Translations under genes and position numbers: made by a program
The notes under the pieces: model-generated
The model's input: the letters and a program-made list of their open reading frames with translations, nothing else
Database searches by the model: none
What the model was told of the DNA's origin: nothing
In this document: positions 6,452 to 14,391 of the stretch, in pieces
Numbering within the stretch: the stretch's first letter is position 1
How the letters are laid out: the number at the start of each line of letters is the position of its first letter
Assembly (NCBI GenBank): GCA_026193125.1
Contig: JAPHSC010000402.1
Span: 1 to 15,740, forward strand
From: Gammaproteobacteria bacterium
Lineage (GTDB): Bacteria > Pseudomonadota > Gammaproteobacteria > Steroidobacterales > BM003
Direction: 5' to 3'
DNA: 15,740 nt

Positions 6452-6646
6452 ATGTGGTTGTCTAAACCCATTTATGAGTTTTTACCCTTCTACTACATCG
6501 GCGCGGGTCTGTTCTCACTGGGTGCGTCCGTTTATGCAGATTACTGGTATTGGCCGGCTATCTGCCTGGTAGTAGGTATGGTTTGCCTGACTGCCGGAAT
6601 GGGGGTTGCGTTCACCCGTTGGACCAGCCGACGCAAGAAACGCTAG
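6452..6646 (+). CDS. Small two-TM membrane protein of unknown function
   Basis: 64-aa protein with two membrane helices at about residues 10-29 and 33-54. It ends in a strongly basic tail (RWTSRRKKR) that should stay in the cytoplasm. The N-terminal part is rich in aromatic residues (YEFLPFYY, YADYWYWP). A good Shine-Dalgarno (AGGAAG, 6-nt spacing) precedes the ATG, and a structured leader lies just upstream. I recognise no named family. It is transcribed away from the peptide cassette and converges on the AAA-FHA gene 192 bp away, so nothing ties it to peptide secretion. The clean start signal and coherent topology support a real gene. Confidence 0.72.
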   Translation: MWLSKPIYEFLPFYYIGAGLFSLGASVYADYWYWPAICLVVGMVCLTAGMGVAFTRWTSRRKKR

Positions 6647-6838
6647 TTACCGTCTTCGGAGTTAGCGGCCCGGTCACTTGCTCGATTGCCTGTTGGTAGC
6701 CAATCCTCAGGGTGTCCATGAGAAAAAGTGACTGGGTTCGCTGCTCCTTCCCTCTCGCCCCGTCGAGGTTTTCGACCGGCGCCCGCTGCAGCACAAGTCC
6801 ACACCTTGGCGGCTGCGACATTACCGGCAAGCGCGAGG

Positions 6839-8032
6839 CTATTCCTCCTCGCGGCCTTCGCAATAGGTAAGTCGGTGTTTACCCATCGTGATCTGGTCGC
6901 CATCCTCGAGGACGCGACGCTTGATTTGCCTGGATCCCATGAAGATGCCGTTGGTACTGTTCAGGTCTTCCACATATGACTTCTTGTTGGTTGAGATGAT
7001 TTGGGCGTGGTGACGGCTTATGAACTTGCTGTTCAGTTGAATGTCATTGTCGGAGGTTCGGCCAATGATTACGCGTCCGCGGTGCAGGTTATACAAGGTT
7101 TCCTGGCCAGTCTCATCATCTACTATTAGCAGCGTTGCCACGTTGCTGTCCGGACCATCTTCCTCTTCCAGCGGCCTCGCCATAATGGCGAAGCTGTTGG
7201 TGGCAGACGCGTACTCGACCAGGCCCAATTCTTCAACTGCGGCATTGACGTCCTGCAGGGTCACGTTTTGGCGCTCTTCTGCAAAAGCGCAAAGCATCGC
7301 AGTATCGCAGAGTGTATTGACCAGTCGCGGAATACCGCCGCTGTAACGGAAGATCGCCGGCAGACTCTCGTCTTCGAAGATTTGCCGATCTCCTGCGCCC
7401 GCCAACTTTAGCCGGTGGGTGACATAATCTCTGCTCTCGGTTTCCGACATGGGGCCGAGGTGGAAACGCAGGCGCGCCCTCTGCACCAGTTGGCGCATAT
7501 TCTCGGAGTCCAGGATTTCGTTGAGTTCAGGCTGGCCGGCCAGGATGATTCGCAGCACCTTGTCCTTGGTTGTTTCAATCCCCGAGAGCAGCCTGATTTC
7601 CTCAAGCACATGGCGGGAAAGATTTTGCGCCTCGTCCACGATCAGCAATACCTTTTTCCCGGCGGCATACTGCTCGATCAGGAAATGATTGAGCGTGTCC
7701 AGCAATTCGGCTTTACGCATCTTGAACGGCTTGAAGCCAAAATCCGCCAGCACGCCCTGGAGAAACTGCACCGGTGTTATCAGGGTCTGGGCGATATGAG
7801 CGTAAATCACGTCCTGGCCCAAGGCCTCCATGAAGCACTTTATCAGGGTGGTCTTGCCCGAGCCCACTTCACCGGTGATGATCACGAAACCGTCTTCCAG
7901 CACTACCGTCGATTCCAGGTAGGCCTTGGCCCGGGCGTGGTGTTTACTCAGGAACAGGAAATGCGGGTCTGGTGACAGACGAAACGGTGGTTCCTCGAGT
8001 CCAAAGTGTTCCAGGTACATCGATTCACTCAT
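6839..8032 (-). CDS. ExeA/GspA-like AAA ATPase with C-terminal FHA domain
   Basis: 397-aa fusion. Residues 1-275 form an ExeA/GspA-type AAA ATPase beginning with the typical YLEHFGLEEPPFRLSPDPHF. Walker A is GEVGSGKT (54-61) and Walker B is LLIVDEAQ (129-136). GQPEL and the sensor region SGGIPRLVN follow. After an acidic linker (about 288-298), residues 300-392 form an FHA domain with GR (324-325), SRHH (339-342) and NSTNG (358-362). These are the residues that bind phosphothreonine. GspA-type ATPases help assemble envelope complexes by acting on peptidoglycan or secretins. The usual partner GspB and the peptidoglycan-binding domain are both absent here. Its target may therefore be a phosphoprotein, which is inference. 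It reads in the same direction as purEK, 74 bp downstream, with a possible terminator between. Confidence 0.9.
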   Translation of the reverse strand: MSESMYLEHFGLEEPPFRLSPDPHFLFLSKHHARAKAYLESTVVLEDGFVIITGEVGSGKTTLIKCFMEALGQDVIYAHIAQTLITPVQFLQGVLADFGFKPFKMRKAELLDTLNHFLIEQYAAGKKVLLIVDEAQNLSRHVLEEIRLLSGIETTKDKVLRIILAGQPELNEILDSENMRQLVQRARLRFHLGPMSETESRDYVTHRLKLAGAGDRQIFEDESLPAIFRYSGGIPRLVNTLCDTAMLCAFAEERQNVTLQDVNAAVEELGLVEYASATNSFAIMARPLEEEDGPDSNVATLLIVDDETGQETLYNLHRGRVIIGRTSDNDIQLNSKFISRHHAQIISTNKKSYVEDLNSTNGIFMGSRQIKRRVLEDGDQITMGKHRLTYCEGREEE

Positions 8033-8088
8033 CCTCGTCGTTGAATATCGGTTCGATCGTCAATGATAGTGCGAAACGTCGTTCAGGT

Positions 8089-8116
8089 AAAAGCCGGGGC
8101 CCTGGCTCAGCCGGCT
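8089..8116 (-). terminator. possible intrinsic terminator of purEK
   Basis: On the minus strand AGCCGG (8116-8111, within the last purK codons) can pair with CCGGCT (8097-8092). The loop is 13 nt and contains the stop codon, and the stem ends in TTTTA. The stem is only 6 bp and the U-tract short, so this is a weak candidate. Confidence 0.38.
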
Positions 8117-9201
8117 GCGGACGGCGCCAGTCCCAGCAGATCCTGCAATCCGGCGTCGCGGGCGCTGGCCGTTTCGCAAACCAGGGTGCAATGCCCCACC
8201 TTTCTCAAAGGCCTGGGCGACTTCCCGTAGTCGTGTACGTGCAGACCTGGCAACTGCAGCAAGGACGGCAGCACCGGCATGCTGCCCAGCAGGTTGAGCA
8301 TGGCCGAATGCCCGCGCGCGGAGGCATCTCCCAGGGGCAGACCCAGGATGGCGCGCAAGTGGTTTTCAAACTGACTGGTGTGGGCCCCTTCGATGGTCCA
8401 GTGACCCGAGTTGTGCACTCTGGGTGCCATCTCGTTGGCTATCAGCCGTTTGCCACAGACAAAAAACTCAACCGTCAGAATTCCTGCGTAGGCGAAATGT
8501 TCGAGCATGCGTCCCAGAAAGTCCCGGGCCTGGCTTTCCAGCTGGGGCTCGGACCAGGGAGCAATGCTGTAATGCAGTATTCCATTCTTGTGCGCATTGC
8601 GCGCCAGCGGGTAATAGTCTGTCTCACCCTGTGTGCTGCGCGCGGCAATCTGGGATACCTCGTAATCGAAGTTTACGAATTGCTCCAGAATTAGCGCGTT
8701 TCCGCCCAGGGCTTCCCAGGCCGCGGCCAGGTCACGTTCCGAACCGAGCAGGTGCTGACCCTTGCCGTCGTAACCCATGCGGCGTGTCTTGAGCAGGCAG
8801 GGGTAGCCCAGTTTGCCGGCGGCCTCGGTCAGCTCGGCGAGGCTGTTCACTGCCGCATAGTCGGCCGTGGGAATACCCAGTTCCGCAAACAATTGTTTCT
8901 CTGCCAGCCGATCCTGGCCGGTTTCCAGCGCATTCAGTGGTGGCATGATAGGCACATCGTGGCCGAGCTGTTTGAGTGGCTCCACCGGCACATTTTCCCA
9001 GTCGAATGTCAGGCAGGCGCATTGTTCGGCCAGTTGCTTGAGCAGGGCAGGGTCATCGAAGTCGCCAGTGATGATTTCGGCCAGCTGGCCCCCTGGTGTA
9101 TCCGCCGTTTTGTCCAGGAAAGTAAAGCGCAGGCCCAGCGGATATCCCGCAAGCGCAAGCATTCGTCCTAACTGGCCTGCGCCGATAATCCCGATTCGCA
9201 T
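8107..9201 (-). CDS. purK: 5-(carboxyamino)imidazole ribonucleotide synthase PurK
   Basis: 364-aa ATP-grasp enzyme that carboxylates AIR with ATP and bicarbonate to N5-CAIR in de novo purine synthesis (E. coli PurK is 355 aa). It opens with the pre-ATP-grasp motif IGIIGAGQLGRMLALAGYPLG. It then carries the ATP-binding loop motif RMGYDGKGQ, EQFVNFDYEVSQIAARS and the late EMAPRVHNSGHWT motif that lines the active site. The ATG lies 6 bp after the purE stop, so translation is likely coupled and the two consecutive steps are made together. The length is normal and nothing appears broken. Confidence 0.97.
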   Translation of the reverse strand: MRIGIIGAGQLGRMLALAGYPLGLRFTFLDKTADTPGGQLAEIITGDFDDPALLKQLAEQCACLTFDWENVPVEPLKQLGHDVPIMPPLNALETGQDRLAEKQLFAELGIPTADYAAVNSLAELTEAAGKLGYPCLLKTRRMGYDGKGQHLLGSERDLAAAWEALGGNALILEQFVNFDYEVSQIAARSTQGETDYYPLARNAHKNGILHYSIAPWSEPQLESQARDFLGRMLEHFAYAGILTVEFFVCGKRLIANEMAPRVHNSGHWTIEGAHTSQFENHLRAILGLPLGDASARGHSAMLNLLGSMPVLPSLLQLPGLHVHDYGKSPRPLRKVGHCTLVCETASARDAGLQDLLGLAPSAAG

Positions 9202-9207
9202 GCTGGG

Positions 9208-9702
9208 CTAGCTCGCCTGGCGCGGGTCGGGATTGCTGAGAACTGCCTCGGTTTGCTGGCTGCGGAAGCGCTCAAGTGCCTCGGCAATTTCCGGGTATTT
9301 ATTGCCCAGGATAGAGGCGGCCAGGAGGCCGGCGTTGCTGGCTCCGGCATGACCTATGGCCAGGGTGGCCACCGGGATTCCGGCAGGCATCTGGGCAATC
9401 GACAGCAGGGAGTCAATGCCATTCAGGGTCTTGGATTGCACCGGCACGCCGAGTACCGGTAACGAAGTTTTGGCAGCCGCCATACCTGGCAAGTGGGCCG
9501 CACCACCTGCTCCGGCGATTATGACCTCCAGGCCACGTTGCCTGGCGCTGGAGCAATACTCGAACAGAAGGTCAGGCGTACGGTGTGCCGAGACGACTTT
9601 CACCTCGTACGGGATAGCCAGTTCGTCCAGCTTCTCGGCCGCCTGGGACATGGTGTCCCAGTCGCTCTTTGAACCCATAATGATGCCGACAAGTGCTTTC
9701 AT
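9208..9702 (-). CDS. purE: N5-CAIR mutase PurE
   Basis: Class I PurE, about 164 aa, converting N5-CAIR to CAIR directly after PurK. Recognisable motifs are GIIMGSKSDWDTM near the N-terminus, VVSAHRTPD, and the glycine-rich GAGGAAHLPGMAAAKTSLPVLGVPV loop. Two in-frame ATGs are possible. The one at 9700-9702 gives MKALVGIIMGS, the usual family start, and the one at 9706-9708 adds two residues. A purine-rich GGGGTAGA lies upstream of both, so the choice is uncertain. First gene of the purE-purK pair. Its start is only about 15 bp past the darP stop on the same strand, so purEK may be partly transcribed from the darP promoter. Confidence 0.97.
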   Translation of the reverse strand: MKALVGIIMGSKSDWDTMSQAAEKLDELAIPYEVKVVSAHRTPDLLFEYCSSARQRGLEVIIAGAGGAAHLPGMAAAKTSLPVLGVPVQSKTLNGIDSLLSIAQMPAGIPVATLAIGHAGASNAGLLAASILGNKYPEIAEALERFRSQQTEAVLSNPDPRQAS

Positions 9703-9717
9703 ACGCACATTCTACCC

Positions 9718-10272
9718 CTAATTATCATCCCTGGCTTGCGCTGGTCCGGTGACCATGACTTCACGCAGGTACTTGAACAAACTCCTCGCCGCGGCGCTGC
9801 GCTTGTCATCGCTTACGGCGCTGGTGACGCTGCGAGCCAGCGAGCGCAAACGTTGGCGGTCAGTATCCGGATACCGTTCAATGAATTCGGTAGCGGCTGT
9901 CTCGCCCTCTTCGATAAAGCGGTCGCGCCAACGTTCGACTGCATGAAATTGATTACGCTCGCGCTGGGCTTTTTGTTCGCGTAATTCCAGTGCCGCCCTG
10001 ATCGGCTCTGGATCCACGCTGCGCATTACCTTGCCCAGGTACTGACGCTGGCGCCTGGCCGCGCCCCGGGCCGTGATGCTTTGCAAGTGCTCGATGGCAT
10101 CGCGAAGACGCTCGGGCAGGGGCAGGTTCTTGAGTACCGACGGAGGAAGTTCAGCCAGGGTCTCACCCATTTTCTGCAGCGAGTGGCTTTCGCGTTTGAG
10201 TGCGGACTTGCTCGGGCCGTCATAGCCGTTGTCGTCTTCGTCCTGCAAGTGTTCGTTTTCCTGGGAAGTCAC
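9718..10272 (-). CDS. darP: Dual-action ribosomal maturation protein DarP (YjgA, DUF615)
   Basis: 184-aa, highly charged helical protein of the DUF615/YjgA family, which binds late 50S ribosomal precursors and promotes maturation of the peptidyl transferase centre. The typical N-terminus has an acidic stretch followed by GPSKSALKRESHSLQKMGETLA. LPLPERLRDAI, GAARRQRQYLGKVMR and the C-terminal RSLFKYLREV are also present. E. coli YjgA is 183 aa, so the length matches. It is divergent from pmbA across a 142-bp gap; this yjgA-pmbA pairing is common in gammaproteobacteria. purE follows within about 15 bp on the same strand. A minus-strand -10-like TATGTT lies in the gap, but its -35 is unclear. 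Confidence 0.94.
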   Translation of the reverse strand: MTSQENEHLQDEDDNGYDGPSKSALKRESHSLQKMGETLAELPPSVLKNLPLPERLRDAIEHLQSITARGAARRQRQYLGKVMRSVDPEPIRAALELREQKAQRERNQFHAVERWRDRFIEEGETAATEFIERYPDTDRQRLRSLARSVTSAVSDDKRSAAARSLFKYLREVMVTGPAQARDDN

Positions 10273-10371
10273 CGCAATCCTCGGTCGTCCGTCGCGGCTG
10301 GATAGCTGGGTCGGGCGAGTTCAAAAAAACATAGTCTAGCACTGGCTGCGACGCGAGTCGGAACCATGCGG

Positions 10372-10377
10372 TAGAAT
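10372..10377 (+). promoter_or_regulatory. candidate -10 of pmbA
   Basis: TAGAAT followed by a GC-rich discriminator (TAGCGCC), about 38 bp upstream of the pmbA start. There is no clear -35 at normal spacing. The same TAGAAT hexamer precedes the 64-aa membrane protein gene. Confidence 0.38.
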
Positions 10378-10414
10378 TAGCGCCTTCAATCACGTCCATT
10401 ATGGAGCCTTCAGC

Positions 10415-11755
10415 TTGTCCAATACGCTTGCAGAACGAGACGACGTACAACGGGCAGTGGCCCAGGCCCTGGATCTTGCTGCCCGCTTGGGAGCCGACCA
10501 GGCGGAAGCCGGCGCCAGCACCGAGCAGGGCCTGTCGGTGACCGTGCGCCTGGGGGAAGTAGAGACCCTGGAATACCAGCGCGACCGAGGCCTGGGTGTC
10601 ACCGTGTACTTCGGCAACCGCAAGGGTAGCGCAAGCACGGCTGACCTGGCGGAGCAGACCGTCCGTGAAACCGTGGAGAAGGCTTGCAGTATTGCGCGCT
10701 TCACCGCCGAAGATGAGTGTGCTGGATTGGCTGACCCTGAAATGATGGCCAGTGAGATTCCGGACCTTGATCTCTTCCACCCGTGGGACATCGACGCCGA
10801 GCATGCGATAGACCTGGCGCGGGCCTGCGAGAGCGCCGGTCGGGGCGTTGACAAGCGTATAAACAACTCCGAGGGCGCCAGCATTTCCAGCCATAGCGCC
10901 AGGCGCGTGTATGGCAACAGCCACGGTTTCCTGCATGGCTTTCAAAGCACCAGTCATAGCGCCAGTTGCGCAATGCTGGCCAGCCAGGACGATCATATGG
11001 AGCGCGACTACTGGTACACCAGTGCCAGGGATGCGGCCGATATGGAAGACGTTGAGTCCGTAGGCCGGCGTGCTGGCGCGCGCACGGTGCGCCGACTGGG
11101 CGCCCGCAAGCTTGCTACTGCCCGTGTGCCGGTGTTGTTTCCACCCGAGCTTGCACGGGGCTTGATCGGGCACTTTACCGCTGCGGTGCGGGGTGGGGCC
11201 CAGTATCGGGGCTCATCGTTTCTGCTCAAGGCCGACGGCGAGCAGATATTTCCGGAATGGATAGACTTGAAGGAATGGCCGCACCTGCAGAAGGCCATGG
11301 CAAGTGCACCCTTTGACAGCGAGGGCGTGGCGACCAGGGATCGCACGCTGGTGCAGGACGGCGTACTGCGGGGTTATCTGCTGGACAGTTACTCCGCGCG
11401 CAAACTCGGACTGCAGACTACCGGTAGCGCCGGTGGCCTGCACAATCTAGTAGTGACCCCCCGACAGACCATGTCACCGGAAGCCATGTTGCAGAAGATG
11501 GGTACGGGCCTGCTTATCGGTGAGTTGATGGGCCAGGGCGTGAACGGTGTGACGGGTGATTACTCACGCGGGGCGGCCGGGTTCTGGGTTGAAAACGGCG
11601 AAATAATGTATCCGGTGCACGAGATCACCGTAGCCGGCAACCTGCGGGATATCTATCGTGGAATCCAGGCTGTTGGCGATGACCTGGATAGCCGCGGCGC
11701 CATCCACAGCGGGTCTATTCTGATTGACCAGATGATGGTGGCCGGGGATCAGTAG
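10415..11755 (+). CDS. pmbA: Metalloprotease subunit PmbA/TldE
   Basis: 446-aa TldE subunit, the non-catalytic partner of TldD in the peptide-degrading protease needed for microcin B17 maturation in E. coli (PmbA 450 aa). As expected for TldE, the zinc motif HExxxH is absent; the equivalent region reads LFPPELARGLIGHFTAAVRGG. Conserved TldE stretches include FGNRKGSASTADL, DLDLFHPWDID, YSARKLGLQTTGSAGG and ITGDYSRGAAGFWVENGEI. The start is a TTG at 10415 preceded by GGAG at 8-nt spacing; the nearby ATG at 10401 is out of frame. The last 41 bp overlap the convergent yihY-type gene. In many gammaproteobacteria the darP-pmbA pair lies next to tldD. Here tldD is about 8.3 kb away. Confidence 0.96.
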   Translation: MSNTLAERDDVQRAVAQALDLAARLGADQAEAGASTEQGLSVTVRLGEVETLEYQRDRGLGVTVYFGNRKGSASTADLAEQTVRETVEKACSIARFTAEDECAGLADPEMMASEIPDLDLFHPWDIDAEHAIDLARACESAGRGVDKRINNSEGASISSHSARRVYGNSHGFLHGFQSTSHSASCAMLASQDDHMERDYWYTSARDAADMEDVESVGRRAGARTVRRLGARKLATARVPVLFPPELARGLIGHFTAAVRGGAQYRGSSFLLKADGEQIFPEWIDLKEWPHLQKAMASAPFDSEGVATRDRTLVQDGVLRGYLLDSYSARKLGLQTTGSAGGLHNLVVTPRQTMSPEAMLQKMGTGLLIGELMGQGVNGVTGDYSRGAAGFWVENGEIMYPVHEITVAGNLRDIYRGIQAVGDDLDSRGAIHSGSILIDQMMVAGDQ

Positions 11756-13064
11756 AGGGATATTTTTCAGTCACCAGACTGTGCAGGGTCTGTCCACCCA
11801 GGGCCGTGTCTATGGCCTCGTCCATACTGTCCACCAGGCCGCGAATGCGGTCCATGGCCGGATGGGATGGGTAGGTATCCACCTTGTAATTGCGTACCGC
11901 ATCGACGATGTCGCAGAGAGTAATGCGGTCCAGTGAGCGCCCCGGCACTGCGTACTGATCTTCGGTCGCGCGCAGTAGCCCGGCATTTTCCAGGTGGTGC
12001 AATATGGGTCCGAGCACCGTGGCCGGTAGTTCCATGCTGGCGGCCAGGTCGTCTATTCGGGGCCCCGGTCTGCCCTCCAGAAAATCCCGCCCAACCAACT
12101 CCATCGTCAGCAGGGCCAGCAGTTCGGCTTCCCGGTTCGGGAGATTAATTTGTGCCCTGCCACTGCGCAGATACTCGGGGTGCTGCACGTAAAATGACAG
12201 CTGGGCACCGACCAGCAGGATGATCCAGTTCAGGTAGAGCCAGATCAACACTACGATACCGATCGCAAAGCCCGCGTAAATTGCCATGCGCGTAGGGGAG
12301 GCCGCCACGGTGGAGGCAAAGAACATACTCAGGGTGGCCCAGATTGCGCCGGCAGTGATGCCGCCGACCAGGGCGGAGCTCAGTTTCACCTTGGTATTGG
12401 GAATGAAGGAATATACGAAGGTGAATACTATGATTACCATCAGGTAGGGCATCGACTTGCCCGCCATCACCAGCCAGTAGCCAAAAGGTTCGATGGCGGC
12501 CACCTTCTGCACCAGCGCGGTATTGCTGATCGAGGCAATCGCGCCCATGGCCGCTACCATCAATACCGGCCCCACCAGCAGCACGCTGATGTACTCGGTA
12601 AAGCGCTGGGCGAAACTGCGTGGCTTTTCAACCTGCCAAACGAAGTTAAAGCTTTCCTCTATCTTCTGGATCATGGTGATCACGGTAAAAAACAGGAAAG
12701 CCAGTCCGAAGGTGGCCAGCCAGTCGCCGCGTACATTGTCCACCAGGGCAATCAGGTTGCTGGTAATTTCCGCCGACCTGGGGCCCAGGGGTTCAAGCAT
12801 TGCCAGTAAGGCCGGTTCCAGTTTCTTGTGGATGCCGAAACCCTTGAGCACGGAAAAACTGAAAGCCAGCAGGGGCACGATAGACAGCAGGGTGGTATAG
12901 ACCAGGCTCATGGCACGCATGGTCAGCTGGCCAGAGAAAAAATCCCGGCCCAGCGCATACAGGTAACGCAGCGTCATGATTCCCGCACGTTGATGACGGG
13001 GTGCGATGCTCCATTTATCGTGCCAGAGAAAATCCACGACATTGAAGTTGATGATCGGGAACAT
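11715..13064 (-). CDS. YihY/BrkB-family inner-membrane protein
   Basis: 449-aa polytopic membrane protein of the YihY family, once misnamed ribonuclease BN. Its role is still unclear; virulence-factor (BrkB) and transport roles have been proposed. About six membrane helices span residues 45-290. They include the family pattern VYSFIPNTKVKLSSALVGG and the last helices GIVVLIWLYLNWIILLVGAQLS. The C-terminal 150 residues look like a winged-helix-type soluble domain (LLALLTMELV..MELPATVLGPILHHLENAGLLR), found in the longer members of the family. The ATG at 13062-13064 (MFPIINF), with GAGG upstream, is preferred. A further 33 in-frame upstream codons read as low-complexity Arg/Gly/Pro and are unlikely to be translated. 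Its 3' end overlaps pmbA by 41 bp. Confidence 0.9.
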   Translation of the reverse strand: MFPIINFNVVDFLWHDKWSIAPRHQRAGIMTLRYLYALGRDFFSGQLTMRAMSLVYTTLLSIVPLLAFSFSVLKGFGIHKKLEPALLAMLEPLGPRSAEITSNLIALVDNVRGDWLATFGLAFLFFTVITMIQKIEESFNFVWQVEKPRSFAQRFTEYISVLLVGPVLMVAAMGAIASISNTALVQKVAAIEPFGYWLVMAGKSMPYLMVIIVFTFVYSFIPNTKVKLSSALVGGITAGAIWATLSMFFASTVAASPTRMAIYAGFAIGIVVLIWLYLNWIILLVGAQLSFYVQHPEYLRSGRAQINLPNREAELLALLTMELVGRDFLEGRPGPRIDDLAASMELPATVLGPILHHLENAGLLRATEDQYAVPGRSLDRITLCDIVDAVRNYKVDTYPSHPAMDRIRGLVDSMDEAIDTALGGQTLHSLVTEKYPSTDPRPPSSGQSE

Positions 13065-13339
13065 GATTGCCTCGTGTGTCGTTCCTGGTCTTCCGGCCCG
13101 TGGCCGCTGCCTGCCAGCGATTGTACCCCAGCTTGTGGACAGAGGAGCCTGTTGCCCGGTCAATCCTGCCGGTCGCGGGGTGCAATCCGTATCAGCGGGG
13201 ACTCACGAAAATGTATTTATTCAGACAACAGCACCGCAACCAGAGCATGCCCGGGTTCGCCCGCATCCGCCGCTGCAGGACCGGTCGGCTTGCATGAGTC
13301 GACGCCAAGCGGACGGACGCCCTGTCGCCGGCACAGGCT
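13065..13339. other. 275-bp intergenic region between yihY-type gene and purC
   Basis: No RNA gene or convincing ORF seen. A possible minus-strand promoter for the yihY-type gene has TTGCGG (13239-13234), an 18-bp spacer and TACATT (13215-13210). An inverted repeat CCTGT/ACAGG (13321-13337) just past purC has no U-tract and is not called a terminator. Confidence 0.45.
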
Positions 13340-14236
13340 TCAGCCGGTAAGGCGTTCCAGTGCTTCGCGGTAGCGGTCCGCGGTCTGCTCCATGACTTCC
13401 GCCGGCAGACGCGGGCCTGGTGCACGTTTGTCCCAGTCGAGGGTTTCCAGGTAATCACGCACGAACTGCTTGTCGAAACTGGGCGGGCTGCTGCCAGGCT
13501 TGTAGGAATCAGCGGGCCAGAAACGCGAAGAATCCGGAGTGAGGATTTCGTCGATCAGGACCAGTTCACCATTGTCGTCAACCGCGAACTCGAATTTCGT
13601 ATCGGCGATAATTATGCCCCGGGCCCGCGCGTATTCTGCCGCATAGCGATACACAGACAGGGTGGTTTCGCGCACTTGCTCGGCCACGTCCTGACCCAGT
13701 ATTTTTACGGTTTCCTCAAACGATATGTTCTCATCGTGATCGCCGGCGGCTGCCTTGGTAGCCGGGCTGAAGATGGGTTCAGGCAAACGATCAGCTTGTT
13801 GCAGACCCTCGGGCAATACTATGCCGCACACCTTGCCGGTGGCCTGGTAATCCTTCCAGCCGGAACCGCTTAAATAGCCACGTGCCACAGCTTCCACAGG
13901 CAGCGGTTTCAGACGCCGCACGATGATGGAACGGCCGCGGGCCTGCTCCAGGTCATCAGGGTCGGTCAGTACCGATTCCAGCGGGACGTTCAGGATGTGG
14001 TTGGGTACCAGGGTGCGGGTATGATCAAACCAGAAACTCGAGATTGCGGTCAGTATCAATCCCTTGCCCGGTATCGGGTCAGGCAGGATGACGTCGAAGG
14101 CAGATAGCCTGTCAGTGGTGACGATTAGCATCCGTTCATCATCAATGGGATATATGTCGCGAACCTTGCCACGGTGACTCAAAGTCAGGCCCTTCAGGGA
14201 AGATTCGAATAAGGGATCGCTGTGTTTGTTAGACAT
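13340..14236 (-). CDS. purC: Phosphoribosylaminoimidazole-succinocarboxamide (SAICAR) synthase PurC
   Basis: About 298-aa PurC, which joins CAIR and aspartate to form SAICAR, the step right after PurE. Family motifs are HRGKVRDIY near the start, TTDRLSAFDV, VEAVARGYLSGSGWKDYQATG and IIADTKFEFAVDDNGELVLIDEILTPDSSRFW. It is the long form of about 300 aa, not the about 240-aa E. coli form. Adjacent ATGs at 14234-14236 and 14237-14239 are both possible starts. The frame stays open upstream to 14305, but that extension (VAVYRPASRT...) does not look like PurC. The Shine-Dalgarno is weak. It is divergent from djlA and not in an operon with purEK, which lies 3.6 kb away. Confidence 0.96.
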   Translation of the reverse strand: MSNKHSDPLFESSLKGLTLSHRGKVRDIYPIDDERMLIVTTDRLSAFDVILPDPIPGKGLILTAISSFWFDHTRTLVPNHILNVPLESVLTDPDDLEQARGRSIIVRRLKPLPVEAVARGYLSGSGWKDYQATGKVCGIVLPEGLQQADRLPEPIFSPATKAAAGDHDENISFEETVKILGQDVAEQVRETTLSVYRYAAEYARARGIIIADTKFEFAVDDNGELVLIDEILTPDSSRFWPADSYKPGSSPPSFDKQFVRDYLETLDWDKRAPGPRLPAEVMEQTADRYREALERLTG

Positions 14237-14391
14237 CATAGGGTGCCGCCACGGAGTTTTCAGGTTAACCAGGGTGCGTGAAGCAGGACGATAAACTGCT
14301 ACCATAGCGCCTTGGGTTTTTAAACGCAGAGATTGTCCTCGTGGTAGGCCGCGAGGTCAATCCGCACTTCGCACTAGAGGTCGATTGCACG

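Noticed and set aside
6647..6838. Convergent gap after the 64-aa protein gene, checked for a terminator or small gene
   Set aside because: Only short stems (such as GTCGA/TCGAC near 6761) without adjacent T-tracts, and a 50-codon frame at about 6718 with no ribosome binding site.
13065..13163. 33-residue N-terminal extension of the YihY-family protein
   Set aside because: Low-complexity Arg/Gly/Pro sequence; the ATG at 13064 has an upstream GAGG and starts a family-like N-terminus.
13211..13297. 28-codon plus frame (MYLFRQQHRN...) between the yihY-type gene and purC
   Set aside because: Basic low-complexity product, weak start signal and overlap with a possible minus-strand promoter.
14240..14305. 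22-residue upstream extension of PurC
   Set aside because: Does not resemble PurC N-termini and covers the divergent promoter region with djlA.
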